This document shows positions 26,645 through 36,114 of a stretch of DNA of 64,000 bases, piece by piece. The notes under the pieces are model-generated. The model did no database searches. It was not told the DNA's origin and worked only from the letters and a program-made list of their open reading frames with translations. How positions within the stretch are numbered: the first letter of the stretch is position 1; the number at the start of each line of letters is the position of its first letter. Both the position numbers and the translations under genes were made by a program. This DNA is from RBG-16-64-13 sp963718375 (lineage in GTDB: Bacteria > Actinomycetota > Thermoleophilia > RBG-16-64-13), in contig CAVQZD010000005.1 of assembly GCA_963718375.1 (NCBI GenBank), forward strand, positions 186,001-250,000, written 5' to 3'.

Positions 26645-29262
26645 AAACGGCTGAACTGCGCAGACTGTTTCTCGACTACTTCGTTCAGCAAGACCACCTT
26701 GTTGTGCCAAGCTCGTCGCTGGTGCCGGTCAAGGACCCGTCGGTCTTGCTGACCACGGCTGGCATGCAACAGTTCAAGCCATATTTCATGGGTCTGGCTT
26801 CGCCCCCGAGCCCCCGGATGGCAAGTGTGCAGAAGTGCTTTCGTACGTCCGACGTCGACAAGGTCGGCCTGACGGCCCGCCATTGCACCTTCTTCGAGAT
26901 GCTGGGGAACTTCTCCATAGGGGACTACTTCAAGGAGGGAGCCATCAGGTTCGCCTGGGAGTTCACCATGGATCATCTGAGATTCGATCCGGACCATGTC
27001 TGGGTGTCGTACTTCGAAGGCGATGACACGATTGCGGCTGACGAAGAGGCGATCAGTATTTGGGAGAGCCTGGGCATGCCCAAGGAGCGCATGGTGGGGC
27101 TCCCCAGGAGCGCCAATTTCTGGGGGCCAGTGGGCAACAGCGGACCTTGCGGACCCTGCTCGGAGCTGTACTTCGATAGGGGGCCGAAGTTCGGATGCGA
27201 TGACCCAGCCTGCAGGCCCGGCTGCGATTGCGACAGGTACGTGGAGTTCTGGAACCTCGTGTTCACCGGTTACAACATGGACGAAGAGGGAGTCCTGACC
27301 AGCTTGCCTGCGCAGAACATCGATACGGGCATGGGCCTGGAGAGGGTCGCTGCGCTAAAGCAGGATGTCGACTCGGTGTTCCTGGTCGACTCGTTCAGGC
27401 CTCTCATTGAACTCGGCGAACAGCTCTCCGGAAAGGCATTCGGCAAGCAAGAACAAGACGACATCGCTCTGAGGGTATTGGCGGATCACTCGAGAGCGAT
27501 GACCTTTCTGGTGGGGGACGGAGTCAGCCCAGGCAACGAAGGTCGGGGATACGTGCTCAGGCGGATCATCCGGCGCGCCGCTAGGTATAGCCGTACTCTG
27601 GGGATACAGCCTCCATTCTTGAGTGCCTTTGCGGAGCGCGTGATCGAACTGATGGGGTCTGACTACCCGGAATTGCGGGAGCGCAGGGCAGGCATAGTCA
27701 GAGTCGCTCAGAATGAGGAGGAGCGCTTCAACCGGACCCTTGACCAGGGACTAAGGCTCGTGGATGAAGCGGTGGCTGATGCAAATGCCGAGGGTAGCGG
27801 GGTATTCCCCGCCGACGCAGCCTTCCTGCTGCACGATACGTATGGGTTCCCGGTCGAGGTCACGAGAGAGATCGCAGAGGAACACGGATTGACGCTTGAC
27901 TTCGAGGGTTTTGCGCGGGCCATGGACAACCAGAGGAAGCGGGCGCGCGGAGCCACCAAGGGATCCGACGCAGTCACGGAGGCGGTTATCCGCTTCGCCA
28001 GGGAGACCGTCCGGCCTACCGAGTTTCTTGGCTATGAGCGCGAGGATCTCTACACGGTCGTAGAGAACTTGGCGTCTTTGCCAGACGGAAGGCTAGCCAT
28101 AGCGTTGCGGGAGAGCCCGTTCTACGCGGAATCTGGCGGGCAGACTGCGGATGTCGGCCGCATAGAGTCTGAGGACGGCAAGGTGGCGGTGGACGATGTA
28201 CAACAGCATGGCCAGGTGCAGGTAGCCATCGGAAGGTTGCTTGAGGGACGCATCGAGAAGGGCACACGTGTGAAGGCCGCCCTGACTCTGGTGCATCGCC
28301 ACGATGTCGCCGCGAACCATACGGCGACTCACCTGTTGCACTACGCTTTGCGCACCAGGCTCGGCAATGACGTGACCCAGGCGGGCTCCGCGGTGAGATC
28401 TGAGAAGTTGAGGTTCGATTTTGCCTATCACGAACCCCTAGGGTCCGAACGCCTTGCAGAGGTCGAGGATCTGGTGAATCGGCGCATAGTTGAGAACCAT
28501 CCTGTGCGCACCTTCACGACGACCCAGGACCATGCCCGCGATCTGGGGGCCATGGCACTATTCGGGGAGAAGTACGACGACTTCGTGCGCGTGGTGGAGA
28601 TCGACAACTTCAGTAGAGAACTCTGCGGGGGCACTCACGTTGCCTCGACGAGCGAGCTCGGGATCTTCAAGATCACCTCAGAGAGCAGTGTAGGGGCGAA
28701 CGTGAGAAGGATCGAGGCGATCACCGGCCGCTCCGCAGTGCAGTACTACCGCTCTCGCGATGAACTTGTGACACGAGTGGCTTGCTCGGTCCCGACTCCA
28801 GCGAGCGAACTTGTGGAGGGCGTCGACCGATTGGTCGCACGGATCGCTGAGTTGGAGGCAGAACTGGGCACCTTTCGGCGCGCGAGAGTCGGCGGCTTGG
28901 CGGACGAACTAGTGGGGAGCGCGGAGCGAGTGGGGAAGGTCTCCATTGTCGCCGAGGTTGTGCAAGTGCCTGATGCCGACGGACTTATGTCCTTGCTCGA
29001 CACCGTCAGGGACCGGCTTGCACCCTCTGCGGTGGCTCTTGCGACCGAATTGGGGGGCAAGGGTACGTTGGCCATCGGTGTGTCTTCGGATATGAGGGGA
29101 TTACACGCGGGTGACGTCACTAAGGCCGTCGCAGTCTCGCTGGGCGGAGGAGGCGGCGGCAATGCCAACCTTGGCCGGGCCGGCGGAATCGACCCTGCGA
29201 GACTTGGAGATGTCGTTGCGAAAGCCCGACAGACCTTGATGGACTGGGCTGTAGCCAAGTGA
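26641..29262 (+). CDS. alaS: Alanyl-tRNA synthetase
   Basis: An 873-residue synthetase with the class II catalytic domain (TTAGMQQFKPYF, RTSDVDKVGLTARHCTFFEMLGNFSIGDYFK), tRNA-recognition domain, editing domain with HTATHLL and the zinc-type CGGTH, and the C-Ala domain (GGGGGGNANLGRAGG). The GTG start overlaps the sigma gene and the stop overlaps ruvX, so alaS is embedded in the operon that starts at ytxG. The frame is intact over 2.6 kb. Confidence 0.97.
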   Translation: MKTAELRRLFLDYFVQQDHLVVPSSSLVPVKDPSVLLTTAGMQQFKPYFMGLASPPSPRMASVQKCFRTSDVDKVGLTARHCTFFEMLGNFSIGDYFKEGAIRFAWEFTMDHLRFDPDHVWVSYFEGDDTIAADEEAISIWESLGMPKERMVGLPRSANFWGPVGNSGPCGPCSELYFDRGPKFGCDDPACRPGCDCDRYVEFWNLVFTGYNMDEEGVLTSLPAQNIDTGMGLERVAALKQDVDSVFLVDSFRPLIELGEQLSGKAFGKQEQDDIALRVLADHSRAMTFLVGDGVSPGNEGRGYVLRRIIRRAARYSRTLGIQPPFLSAFAERVIELMGSDYPELRERRAGIVRVAQNEEERFNRTLDQGLRLVDEAVADANAEGSGVFPADAAFLLHDTYGFPVEVTREIAEEHGLTLDFEGFARAMDNQRKRARGATKGSDAVTEAVIRFARETVRPTEFLGYEREDLYTVVENLASLPDGRLAIALRESPFYAESGGQTADVGRIESEDGKVAVDDVQQHGQVQVAIGRLLEGRIEKGTRVKAALTLVHRHDVAANHTATHLLHYALRTRLGNDVTQAGSAVRSEKLRFDFAYHEPLGSERLAEVEDLVNRRIVENHPVRTFTTTQDHARDLGAMALFGEKYDDFVRVVEIDNFSRELCGGTHVASTSELGIFKITSESSVGANVRRIEAITGRSAVQYYRSRDELVTRVACSVPTPASELVEGVDRLVARIAELEAELGTFRRARVGGLADELVGSAERVGKVSIVAEVVQVPDADGLMSLLDTVRDRLAPSAVALATELGGKGTLAIGVSSDMRGLHAGDVTKAVAVSLGGGGGGNANLGRAGGIDPARLGDVVAKARQTLMDWAVAK

Positions 29263-29660
29263 GGGTGCTGGGCGTAGACTACGGTGGGAGCCGGACGGGG
29301 CTTGCGATCTCCGATGTTGAAGGGGTCACATGCAGACCCGTCAAGGTCATAGCGGAGCGAGATATGGACAAAGTGGTGCAGGCCATCATGGCAGTCGCAG
29401 CAGAGGAAGGTGCGGGCGCCGTGGTGGTCGGTCTTCCTCGTCCACTGTCCGGAGGAACCAACCGTCAGATGCAGGACGTCCTTTGTTTTGTAGATGGACT
29501 GCGGACGGAGTGTTCTCTGCCGGTGGAAACGTGGGACGAACGCTTCACGAGCCGCCTGGCAGAAAAGGGAAGCCACGGCGTCGGTTCGCGCGACGCAGTG
29601 GCCGCCTGCTATATGTTGCAGAACTATCTGGATAGACTGTCCGCCGAGAATCGGGGGTAA
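29259..29660 (+). CDS. ruvX: Putative pre-16S rRNA nuclease RuvX/YqgF
   Basis: A 133-residue RNase H-fold protein. The catalytic-type motif VLGVDYGGSRTGLAISD starts the protein, VVVGLPRPLSGG and the terminal DAVAACYMLQNYL complete the family pattern. Homologues process the 16S rRNA 5' end. GTG start overlapping the alaS stop; alaS-ruvX-mltG is a widely conserved order. Confidence 0.92.
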   Translation: MRVLGVDYGGSRTGLAISDVEGVTCRPVKVIAERDMDKVVQAIMAVAAEEGAGAVVVGLPRPLSGGTNRQMQDVLCFVDGLRTECSLPVETWDERFTSRLAEKGSHGVGSRDAVAACYMLQNYLDRLSAENRG

Positions 29661-29662
29661 TT

Positions 29663-30805
29663 GTGTCCCGCAAGAAGCGAAACGATCGACCATCTTGGGA
29701 ATCTGGCAGCAGCGACGCACAGGGTTCGCCGACGACCACAGGCCAGAGGCCCAAACGCGGATGGACGCGCACGACCGGCCTTGTAGTGCTGGGTTTCGCC
29801 GCCTTTCTCGTGATTGTGATCGTGGGTCTAAGTTTTGCCATCAGATGGTATGACTCCCACTCGACGGATACCACGGTGGCCACAGGGGAAGGTGCGTCAG
29901 GGACGCTCGACGTCACGGCTGGCATGACGGCCTCGCAGATAGGTACTCTGCTGGAGGAGCAGGGGATCATCGCTGACTCCGCCGACTTCCTGGACTTGGT
30001 CACCGAGCGTGGTAGTGAGAACAAGCTTCAGCCCGGCGTGTACCAAGTCAGCGAGGGCATGAGGCTGATAGACATAGTGGACATGCTCGAACAGGGTCTG
30101 TCTTCGGCTCGCTACAAGGTGACGATACCGGAGGGCTGGGCCATATCTCAGATCAAGGCCGACCTTGATAAGGACGGCAAGATCTCGGGCTCAGAATATG
30201 AACAGATGACCACCAAGATCGCGGATTTTGAGATGCCATACCTCGCGGGACAGCAGGTGACGGATGTCACCACCATGGAGGGTCTTCTTTTCCCAAGCAC
30301 GTACTTCGTGTCAGAGGGCCAGTCGGCGAGTGAGCTGATCAAGCAGCAGTTGCTGGCCTTCACGAACAAGACCTCTCCGTTGCCTTGGAGCAATACGGCC
30401 GATCTGGGCGTTTCCCCATATCAGATAGTCACAATCGCTTCGATCATAGAGAAGGAATGCAGGGTGCCGGAGGAGCGGGCCATGGTGGCTCGTGTGATCT
30501 ACAACCGTCTGGCGCAGGACATGCCACTGCAGATAGACGCCACTGTGCGGTATGCGGTCGGCAAATGGACGGGGGATATTACCCAGGCCGATCTGTCTGC
30601 GGACTCCCCGTATAACACCTATGTGTACAAGGGCCTTCCGCCAGCTCCTGTGTCAAACCCGGGGGAGGCGGCACTGCGCGCGGCGCTCGAGCCGGCCGAT
30701 GGCGATTGGCTCTACTACGTTCTCAAGGACACCGAAGGAAACCACTTTTTTACAGCCTCCTACGAGGAATTCCTACAGGCGAAGGAGAATCAACCTAGTC
30801 AGTAG
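29663..30805 (+). CDS. mltG: Endolytic murein transglycosylase MltG
   Basis: A 380-residue cell-wall lyase anchored by one membrane helix (about residues 36-58) after a charged cytoplasmic tail. A LysM-like region is followed by the YceG catalytic domain with the catalytic glutamate in ASIIEKECRVPEERAMVARVIYNRL near residue 263 and the end motif PPAPVSNPGEAALRAAL. It releases nascent glycan strands and limits their length. The GTG start is 2 bases after the ruvX stop. Confidence 0.93.
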   Translation: MSRKKRNDRPSWESGSSDAQGSPTTTGQRPKRGWTRTTGLVVLGFAAFLVIVIVGLSFAIRWYDSHSTDTTVATGEGASGTLDVTAGMTASQIGTLLEEQGIIADSADFLDLVTERGSENKLQPGVYQVSEGMRLIDIVDMLEQGLSSARYKVTIPEGWAISQIKADLDKDGKISGSEYEQMTTKIADFEMPYLAGQQVTDVTTMEGLLFPSTYFVSEGQSASELIKQQLLAFTNKTSPLPWSNTADLGVSPYQIVTIASIIEKECRVPEERAMVARVIYNRLAQDMPLQIDATVRYAVGKWTGDITQADLSADSPYNTYVYKGLPPAPVSNPGEAALRAALEPADGDWLYYVLKDTEGNHFFTASYEEFLQAKENQPSQ

Positions 30806-30824
30806 GATTTCGATTCTACCGGCC

Positions 30825-30858
30825 AGAGGACACCAATCTCATCCCTACGGTGTCTTCT
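30825..30858 (+). terminator. Possible terminator hairpin after mltG
   Basis: AGAGGACACC (30825-30834) pairs with GGTGTCTTCT (30849-30858), ten pairs with one G-T, across a 14-base loop. It lies between mltG and aroE and may end the ytxG-mltG transcript. Confidence 0.4.
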
Positions 30859-30925
30859 CGGTCACCATGGCTATGCGCTAGGGTCATGAGGTCGCTGTCG
30901 CGGGAGTGAGTATGGAGGTATGTGG

Positions 30926-31783
30926 TTGCCCAATCGAAGAAATGCCGACGCTGCTGTTCAGGTCGTCTGGCTCTTCGGACATCCGATCGGTCACTCACTG
31001 TCGCCTACGATGCAGAACGCGGCCTTCCTGCATGCGGGATTGGCGCTCCGGTATGTCGCGCGGGACGTTGGGCCTGGGGTACTGGCGGAAGCGATAGAGG
31101 CCTTGCATTCTCAGTGCGCCAAGGGCGCCAACGTGACTGTGCCTCACAAACAGGCTGTTCTGTCGATGTTGGATGAGATTGAACAGCAAGCGGCGACAAT
31201 CGGGGCGGTAAACACTATCGTTCATGAGAACGGACGGCTGAAAGGCCACAATACGGACGTAGGTGGATTTCGGAGGTCGCTTGAAACCGTGCTGCCCGGG
31301 GGTGCGAACGGTCGAAAGATCCTGGTGCTGGGGGCAGGGGGAGCTGCTCGTGCGGTTCTGGCCGCACTGCAGCAGGACGAAGCATCTTTGATACTGGTCG
31401 CCAACAGGACCATGGAACATGCGCAGGGGCTTTGTCAAGTCGCTGGCGGGTGGGGCCCGGCCAAATGTGCTGCGCTGGGCCTCGACGAGGTGGAGACGGC
31501 GGTCGCAGACTGCACGGTGATAGTGAACGCCACGTCGCTGGGAATGGTAGGGTCGGTCAAGGAGTTGCCCATCGATGTCGATATTCTGAAGAGCGGCCAG
31601 GTGCTGGTGGACCTTGTCTACGGTGCCGACGATACAGCGCTCGTCAAGGCGGCGCGGGGGGTAGGCTTGGTTGCCATTGACGGCAGGGAGATGCTGGTGC
31701 AGCAAGCCGCGCTGTCCTTCAAATTGTGGACGGGCCTCGAAGCGCCCGTCGATGTTATGCGAGGTAGCCTAATTGGCGGTTAA
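30926..31783 (+). CDS. aroE: Shikimate dehydrogenase
   Basis: Reduces 3-dehydroshikimate with NADPH in the shikimate pathway. The N-terminal substrate site GHPIGHSLSPTMQNAAF and ANVTVPHK, the nucleotide motif VLGAGGAARAVLAAL and the NATSLGM segment are all present; about 285 residues. GGAGG at 30914-30918 is 7 bases from the TTG at 30926 but only 1 base from an in-frame ATG at 30920, so the TTG is preferred. The other aromatic genes of the window (aroA, tyrA, aroF) are 13-17 kb away on the opposite strand. The end overlaps pilB by 11 bases. Confidence 0.92.
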   Translation: MPNRRNADAAVQVVWLFGHPIGHSLSPTMQNAAFLHAGLALRYVARDVGPGVLAEAIEALHSQCAKGANVTVPHKQAVLSMLDEIEQQAATIGAVNTIVHENGRLKGHNTDVGGFRRSLETVLPGGANGRKILVLGAGGAARAVLAALQQDEASLILVANRTMEHAQGLCQVAGGWGPAKCAALGLDEVETAVADCTVIVNATSLGMVGSVKELPIDVDILKSGQVLVDLVYGADDTALVKAARGVGLVAIDGREMLVQQAALSFKLWTGLEAPVDVMRGSLIGG

Positions 31784-33527
31784 GGGCGACACTTCAGACG
31801 CACCTGTAGCAGGGCAGGAGAGCCTCCAGAGAAGGCTTTCCGGCAAGCGTACGGGCGAAGTCCTCGTAGAGATGGGCCTGCTGACCTTGGAGCAGGTGGA
31901 TCAGGCAATCGCTGAGCAGCGGGTATCGCACCAGCGCATCGGCGATATCGCCCTCGAGAAGGGCTGGGTCACCAAGTCCACCCTGATGGAAGCACTTGGT
32001 CTGCGTCTGGGCGTGAAATACCTTGACTTGGCTTCCACTCGCATCGACCCGATCACTGCTGACCTCATATCAGAGCGCGATGCTCGTCGCTACGCCGCTG
32101 TGCCGGTGAGTTTCGTTGACGACCACACGCTGCTTGTGGCCATGGCCGATCCGTCGAACATAGTGGCGGTCGACGACCTACGCATACTTACAGGGTTCGA
32201 CATAGAGCCGGCTATCGCGACCAACGAAGACATCACGGCGATGCTCGCGAAACTGAGGTCGGCTCAGGACGACATGTCTGAGGGCACCGACCTGACGACG
32301 ACCACTGACGACGACGAGGCCAATGCGGTAGAACTTCGGGACATCAGAGAGCAGGTGGATGCCGCCCCGGTGGTCAAGCTGGTGAATGGTGTCCTCGCAA
32401 GGGCGGCGGACGAGGGAGCGTCTGATATCCACTTCGAGCCACAAGCGAAGGATCTGATGGTCCGCTTTCGACACGACGGGGTGCTGCATGAGATCATGAC
32501 TATCCCCAGGCGTCTGCAGCCCGGCGTGCTATCTCGTCTCAAGATCATGGCGGACCTGGACATCGCTGAACGCAGGGTCCCGCAGGACGGCCGCATAGGC
32601 CTGGTCGTTGGTGGTCGACCGATCGACATGCGCGTGGCCTCCTTGCCCACCGTATATGGGGAGAAGATCGTCATTCGCCTGCTGGATCGAGGCAACGTGA
32701 TGCTGCATCTGGAGCAGCTTGGGTTTTCTGATGTCGCCTTGAGCCGCTACACCAAGTCTTTCACCAAGCCCTATGGAGCCATATTGGTCACGGGGCCTAC
32801 CGGTTCGGGCAAATCGACGACCCTGTACGGAACGCTCAACATCCTCAATACCGCAGACAAGAACATCATCACGGTCGAGGACCCGGTCGAGTATCGTCTA
32901 CAGGGCATCAACCAAGTGCAGATCAACCAGAAAGCAGGCTTGACCTTCGCCTCGGGCCTCCGTTCTATCCTACGTTGCGATCCAGACATCATCATGGTCG
33001 GTGAGATCCGCGACCGGGAAACCGCGCAGATTGCTGTAGAATCCGCCCTGACTGGCCATTTGGTGCTATCGACCCTGCACACCAACGACGCCCCGGGCGC
33101 ACTCTCGCGCCTCACTGAGATGGGAGTGGAGCCCTTCTTGACGGCTTCTGCGGTCGACTGCGTCATAGCGCAGCGCCTAGTGCGGAAACTCTGCGAATAT
33201 TGCCGGGAGGCATACCCTGTAACCAAAGAGATGCTCGAGCGACTTGGGTTCCCGCGGGGAGCGGTGGATGACTGGAAGGACACTCAGTTGTACAAGCCGA
33301 CTGGATGTACTCGCTGCAACGGCACGGGCTACAAGGGCCGGCTGGGCATCTACGAGATAATGCCCGTCACTGAAGCTCTCGAGAGGCTTATAGTAGAACG
33401 CAAGAGCGCCGATGAATTGATGAGAGTGGCTGTTGCGGAGGGCATGGTATCGCTGAGGCACGACGGGTTGCAGCGGGTGTTGGAGGGTGTGACCTCGGTC
33501 GAGGAGATATCGCGGGTCATCGTATGA
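31773..33527 (+). CDS. pilB: Type IV pilus assembly ATPase PilB
   Basis: A 584-residue extension ATPase of the GspE/PilB family. The N-terminal domain (GEVLVEMGLLTLEQVDQAI) is of the kind that in other PilB/MshE proteins can bind c-di-GMP; the core has Walker A GPTGSGKSTTLYG near residue 341, Asp box, Walker B GEIRDRETAQIA and the CxxC pairs CEYC and CTRC that hold zinc. The TTG start lies in the end of aroE. pilT and pilC follow. This makes it an assembly ATPase rather than a competence-only or secretion ATPase, though a type II secretion role cannot be fully excluded without pilin genes. Confidence 0.9.
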   Translation: MAVKGDTSDAPVAGQESLQRRLSGKRTGEVLVEMGLLTLEQVDQAIAEQRVSHQRIGDIALEKGWVTKSTLMEALGLRLGVKYLDLASTRIDPITADLISERDARRYAAVPVSFVDDHTLLVAMADPSNIVAVDDLRILTGFDIEPAIATNEDITAMLAKLRSAQDDMSEGTDLTTTTDDDEANAVELRDIREQVDAAPVVKLVNGVLARAADEGASDIHFEPQAKDLMVRFRHDGVLHEIMTIPRRLQPGVLSRLKIMADLDIAERRVPQDGRIGLVVGGRPIDMRVASLPTVYGEKIVIRLLDRGNVMLHLEQLGFSDVALSRYTKSFTKPYGAILVTGPTGSGKSTTLYGTLNILNTADKNIITVEDPVEYRLQGINQVQINQKAGLTFASGLRSILRCDPDIIMVGEIRDRETAQIAVESALTGHLVLSTLHTNDAPGALSRLTEMGVEPFLTASAVDCVIAQRLVRKLCEYCREAYPVTKEMLERLGFPRGAVDDWKDTQLYKPTGCTRCNGTGYKGRLGIYEIMPVTEALERLIVERKSADELMRVAVAEGMVSLRHDGLQRVLEGVTSVEEISRVIV

Positions 33528-33569
33528 GCGACTGCCACGGCAGAGTGGGTCGCGGAGAGGCTTACAGAT

Positions 33570-34634
33570 ATGGACATCACTGAGATTCTGAAGCAGGTAG
33601 TGGCCGTTGGAGCGTCCGATTTGCACCTATCGGTCGGTGTGCCGCCCGTTGTGCGCGTCGACGGACACTTGGAGGCCTTGGACTACCCGCCCCTCGAGCC
33701 GATCGGCATTCGGGAGATGGTGTATAGCATCCTCTCGCAGGATCAAAGACAGAAGCTTGAGACAGACTGGGAGCTTGACCTGGCGTATTCGCTATTCGGC
33801 GTGGCTCGCTTCCGTGTGAACGCCTTCTTCCAACGAGGGGCGCTGGCCGCAGCATTCAGGATGGTCCCCATAGAGATCAGATCCATTGATGAGTTGGGAC
33901 TCCCCAAAGTCCTTCACTCTTTCTGTCACAAACCACGCGGTTTCGTGTTGGTCACAGGCCCGACGGGGTCCGGCAAGTCGACCACCCTCGCTGCGGTGAT
34001 CGATGAGATCAATCAGACACGCTCCAACCACATAGTCACCATCGAAGACCCCATCGAGTTCTTGCACATGCACAAGCGTTGCGTCGTCAACCAACGGGAG
34101 TTAGGCACTGACACGAAGTCGTTTCCGGCGGCACTGCGGGCAGCTCTCCGTCAGGATCCCGACGTAGTGCTGATCGGCGAGATGAGGGACATCGAGACCA
34201 TGCAGATAGCCCTCACTGCGGCGGAGACGGGCCATCTGGTCTTCGCCACGCTGCACACGCAGGATTGTCCGCAATCTATCGATCGCATCATCGACGTGTT
34301 CCCACCGCATCAGCAGGAGCAGATCCGAGTACAGATCGCCGCGACTCTCGAAGGGATTGTGTCCCAGCAGTTGCTGCCAAAAGTGGGCAGCAAAGGTCGC
34401 GTGGCGGCTTGTGAGGTCCTCATTCCGACGCCGGCCACGCGCAACCTGATACGCGAGGGCAAGACCCATCAGCTCTACACCGTGATGCAGACTGGTAGCC
34501 AGCAGGGCATGCAGACCATGAACGCAGCGTTAGCCGAGCATGTGAAGCGTGGCCGCATATCCAAGGATAACGCGATGCGCAGGACTGTCGCCCCCGAAGA
34601 GCTGGAGCGGCTTCTGCTGGTAGGAGCCGCGTGA
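33570..34634 (+). CDS. pilT: Type IV pilus retraction ATPase PilT
   Basis: A 354-residue hexameric ATPase that powers pilus retraction. Walker A GPTGSGKSTTLA is near residue 130, the Asp box region TIEDPIEF follows, and the PilT hallmarks RAALRQDPDVVLIGEMRD (Walker B) and HTQDCPQSIDRIIDVFP are present. No zinc-binding cysteines, unlike PilB. The presence of PilT argues for dynamic, retractile pili. The ATG is 42 bases after pilB. Confidence 0.93.
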   Translation: MDITEILKQVVAVGASDLHLSVGVPPVVRVDGHLEALDYPPLEPIGIREMVYSILSQDQRQKLETDWELDLAYSLFGVARFRVNAFFQRGALAAAFRMVPIEIRSIDELGLPKVLHSFCHKPRGFVLVTGPTGSGKSTTLAAVIDEINQTRSNHIVTIEDPIEFLHMHKRCVVNQRELGTDTKSFPAALRAALRQDPDVVLIGEMRDIETMQIALTAAETGHLVFATLHTQDCPQSIDRIIDVFPPHQQEQIRVQIAATLEGIVSQQLLPKVGSKGRVAACEVLIPTPATRNLIREGKTHQLYTVMQTGSQQGMQTMNAALAEHVKRGRISKDNAMRRTVAPEELERLLLVGAA

Positions 34635-34761
34635 CAGTCGGCGAACACTACTCTTGGTGAAGAATCTGACAAGCCGCTCGTACATGTGGGCATTTGTGCC
34701 GATATTGAACACAGGGACCTATTAGCAGCGGTGTCTGCAGGCTAGGGTAAGAGGAGTCAGC
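34635..34761 (+). promoter_or_regulatory. pilT-pilC intergenic region with a WhiG/FliA-like -10 sequence
   Basis: 127 bases without a gene inside an otherwise tight operon. GCCGATAT at 34698-34705 matches seven of eight bases of the WhiG/FliA-type -10 consensus (GCCGATAA), but no TAAA is found 15-16 bases upstream. It may hold an internal promoter for pilC; the evidence is weak. Confidence 0.25.
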
Positions 34762-35976
34762 GTGGCGACATACGTATACACGGCGCGCAAGGACCGGGGT
34801 GGAATGTTGACCGGCGAGGCGTCGGGTGATTCCAAGCAAGCTGTGGTCGCTGATCTCAAGCGCAAGGGAATGACAGTCCTGAAGCTTGAGGAGAAGCGCG
34901 GGGCGCTGAGCATCCAGTCGCTTCTGGAGAGCTCAACAAAGATCAAGACACGCGACAAGGCTGTGTTCGCGCGCCAGTTCGCCACTATGATCCAGTCGGG
35001 TCTAGCTGTGCTCCGAGCTCTGTACGTGCTCGAAGAACAAACGCAGAATCCGAGATTCAAGAAGATCATTGCCTCGCTGAGGGGTGATGTCGAGGCCGGT
35101 ATGTCGCTTTCAGACGCTATGGAGCGCTATCCAGTCGCCTTCGACAAGCTATACGTGTCCATGGTGCGAGCAGGCGAAGTGGGTGGTTCGTTGGACCAGT
35201 CACTCAACCGTCTCGCGACACAGCTTGAAAAGGATGACAGCATCCGCCGCACCGTAAAGTCCGCCATGGCCTATCCGGTGATGATAGCGTCGTTCGCCAT
35301 ATTGGTGGGTGTCGGCATGTTGCTTTTCATCATACCGATCTTCGCGAAGATGTATGACGACCTCGGAGGTCAGCTTCCCCTTCTGACGCGCGTTATGATG
35401 GGCCTGAGCAACTTCATGAAGAGTTACTGGTTCATCATCATCCCGATGCTGATTGGGCTCGTCTGGGGCTTCCGCAAATGGAAGGCCAGCGATCAGGGCC
35501 GGCGCACGTGGGATCGCATCAAACTGAGGCTTCCTATGAAGCTCGGCCCGGTCGTCCAGAAGATCGCGGTATCTCGCTTTAGCCGTACCATGGCGACGCT
35601 TGTGAGTTCTGGTGTGCCCATACTTCAAGCGATCGACATCACCGGCAAGACTTCGGGCAACTCGGTCATCGAAGATGCCATGGTGGACGTCAAGGAGAGT
35701 GTGCGAAGTGGTGAATCGATTGCCAAACCGCTGAGCCGCGTATCTGTGTTTCCCCCGATGGTGACCCAGATGATCTCCATCGGTGAAGAGACCGGCGCCT
35801 TGGACAGCATGCTCAACAAAGTGGCCGACTTCTATGAGGACGAGGTCGACACCACGATCAAATCGCTGACCTCGATCCTAGAGCCCATCATGATGATCTT
35901 CGTCGGCGGCATGGTAGGTCTGATCGTCATCTCCATGTACTTGCCGATGTTCAGCATGATGAACCTCGTCCAGTAG
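34762..35976 (+). CDS. pilC: Type IV pilus inner-membrane platform protein PilC
   Basis: A 404-residue polytopic protein of the GspF/PilC family, the membrane platform on which PilB and PilT act. Two GspF repeats are seen (FARQFATMIQSGLAVLRAL near residue 75; RFSRTMATLVSSGVPILQAI near 275), with membrane segments near 172-195, 218-240 and 370-395. The GTG start has AAGAGGAG upstream. The pil genes stop here; no pilin, pilMNO or prepilin peptidase follows, so the rest of the machine must be elsewhere. Confidence 0.92.
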   Translation: MATYVYTARKDRGGMLTGEASGDSKQAVVADLKRKGMTVLKLEEKRGALSIQSLLESSTKIKTRDKAVFARQFATMIQSGLAVLRALYVLEEQTQNPRFKKIIASLRGDVEAGMSLSDAMERYPVAFDKLYVSMVRAGEVGGSLDQSLNRLATQLEKDDSIRRTVKSAMAYPVMIASFAILVGVGMLLFIIPIFAKMYDDLGGQLPLLTRVMMGLSNFMKSYWFIIIPMLIGLVWGFRKWKASDQGRRTWDRIKLRLPMKLGPVVQKIAVSRFSRTMATLVSSGVPILQAIDITGKTSGNSVIEDAMVDVKESVRSGESIAKPLSRVSVFPPMVTQMISIGEETGALDSMLNKVADFYEDEVDTTIKSLTSILEPIMMIFVGGMVGLIVISMYLPMFSMMNLVQ

Positions 35977-36070
35977 GAAGCCGGCTGGCAGAACTGCAGT
36001 TGGCCTATGGAGTGCGCTCGCGAAACCGCTGAACGCTGGATGGAAACCGCTAGTCTATAGTGGCACACCC

Positions 36071-36092
36071 AATGCACGATAATGTGCATTAT
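36071..36092. repeat. AT-rich palindrome between convergent pilC and apt
   Basis: AATGCAC/GTGCATT (36071-36077, 36084-36090) is a perfect inverted repeat, and the overlapping ATAATG/CATTAT (36079-36092) is another. Two copies of GAAACCGCT lie about 25-45 bases before. The A+T content stands out from the surroundings. It could be a weak bidirectional terminator or a protein-binding site. The rest of the 138-base gap shows nothing clear. Confidence 0.4.
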
Positions 36093-36114
36093 GTCTACTC
36101 GATAACAGGGCGGT

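Noticed and set aside
36015..36055. CRISPR-like direct repeats (two GAAACCGCT)
   Set aside because: Only two 9-base copies, no regular spacers and no cas genes.
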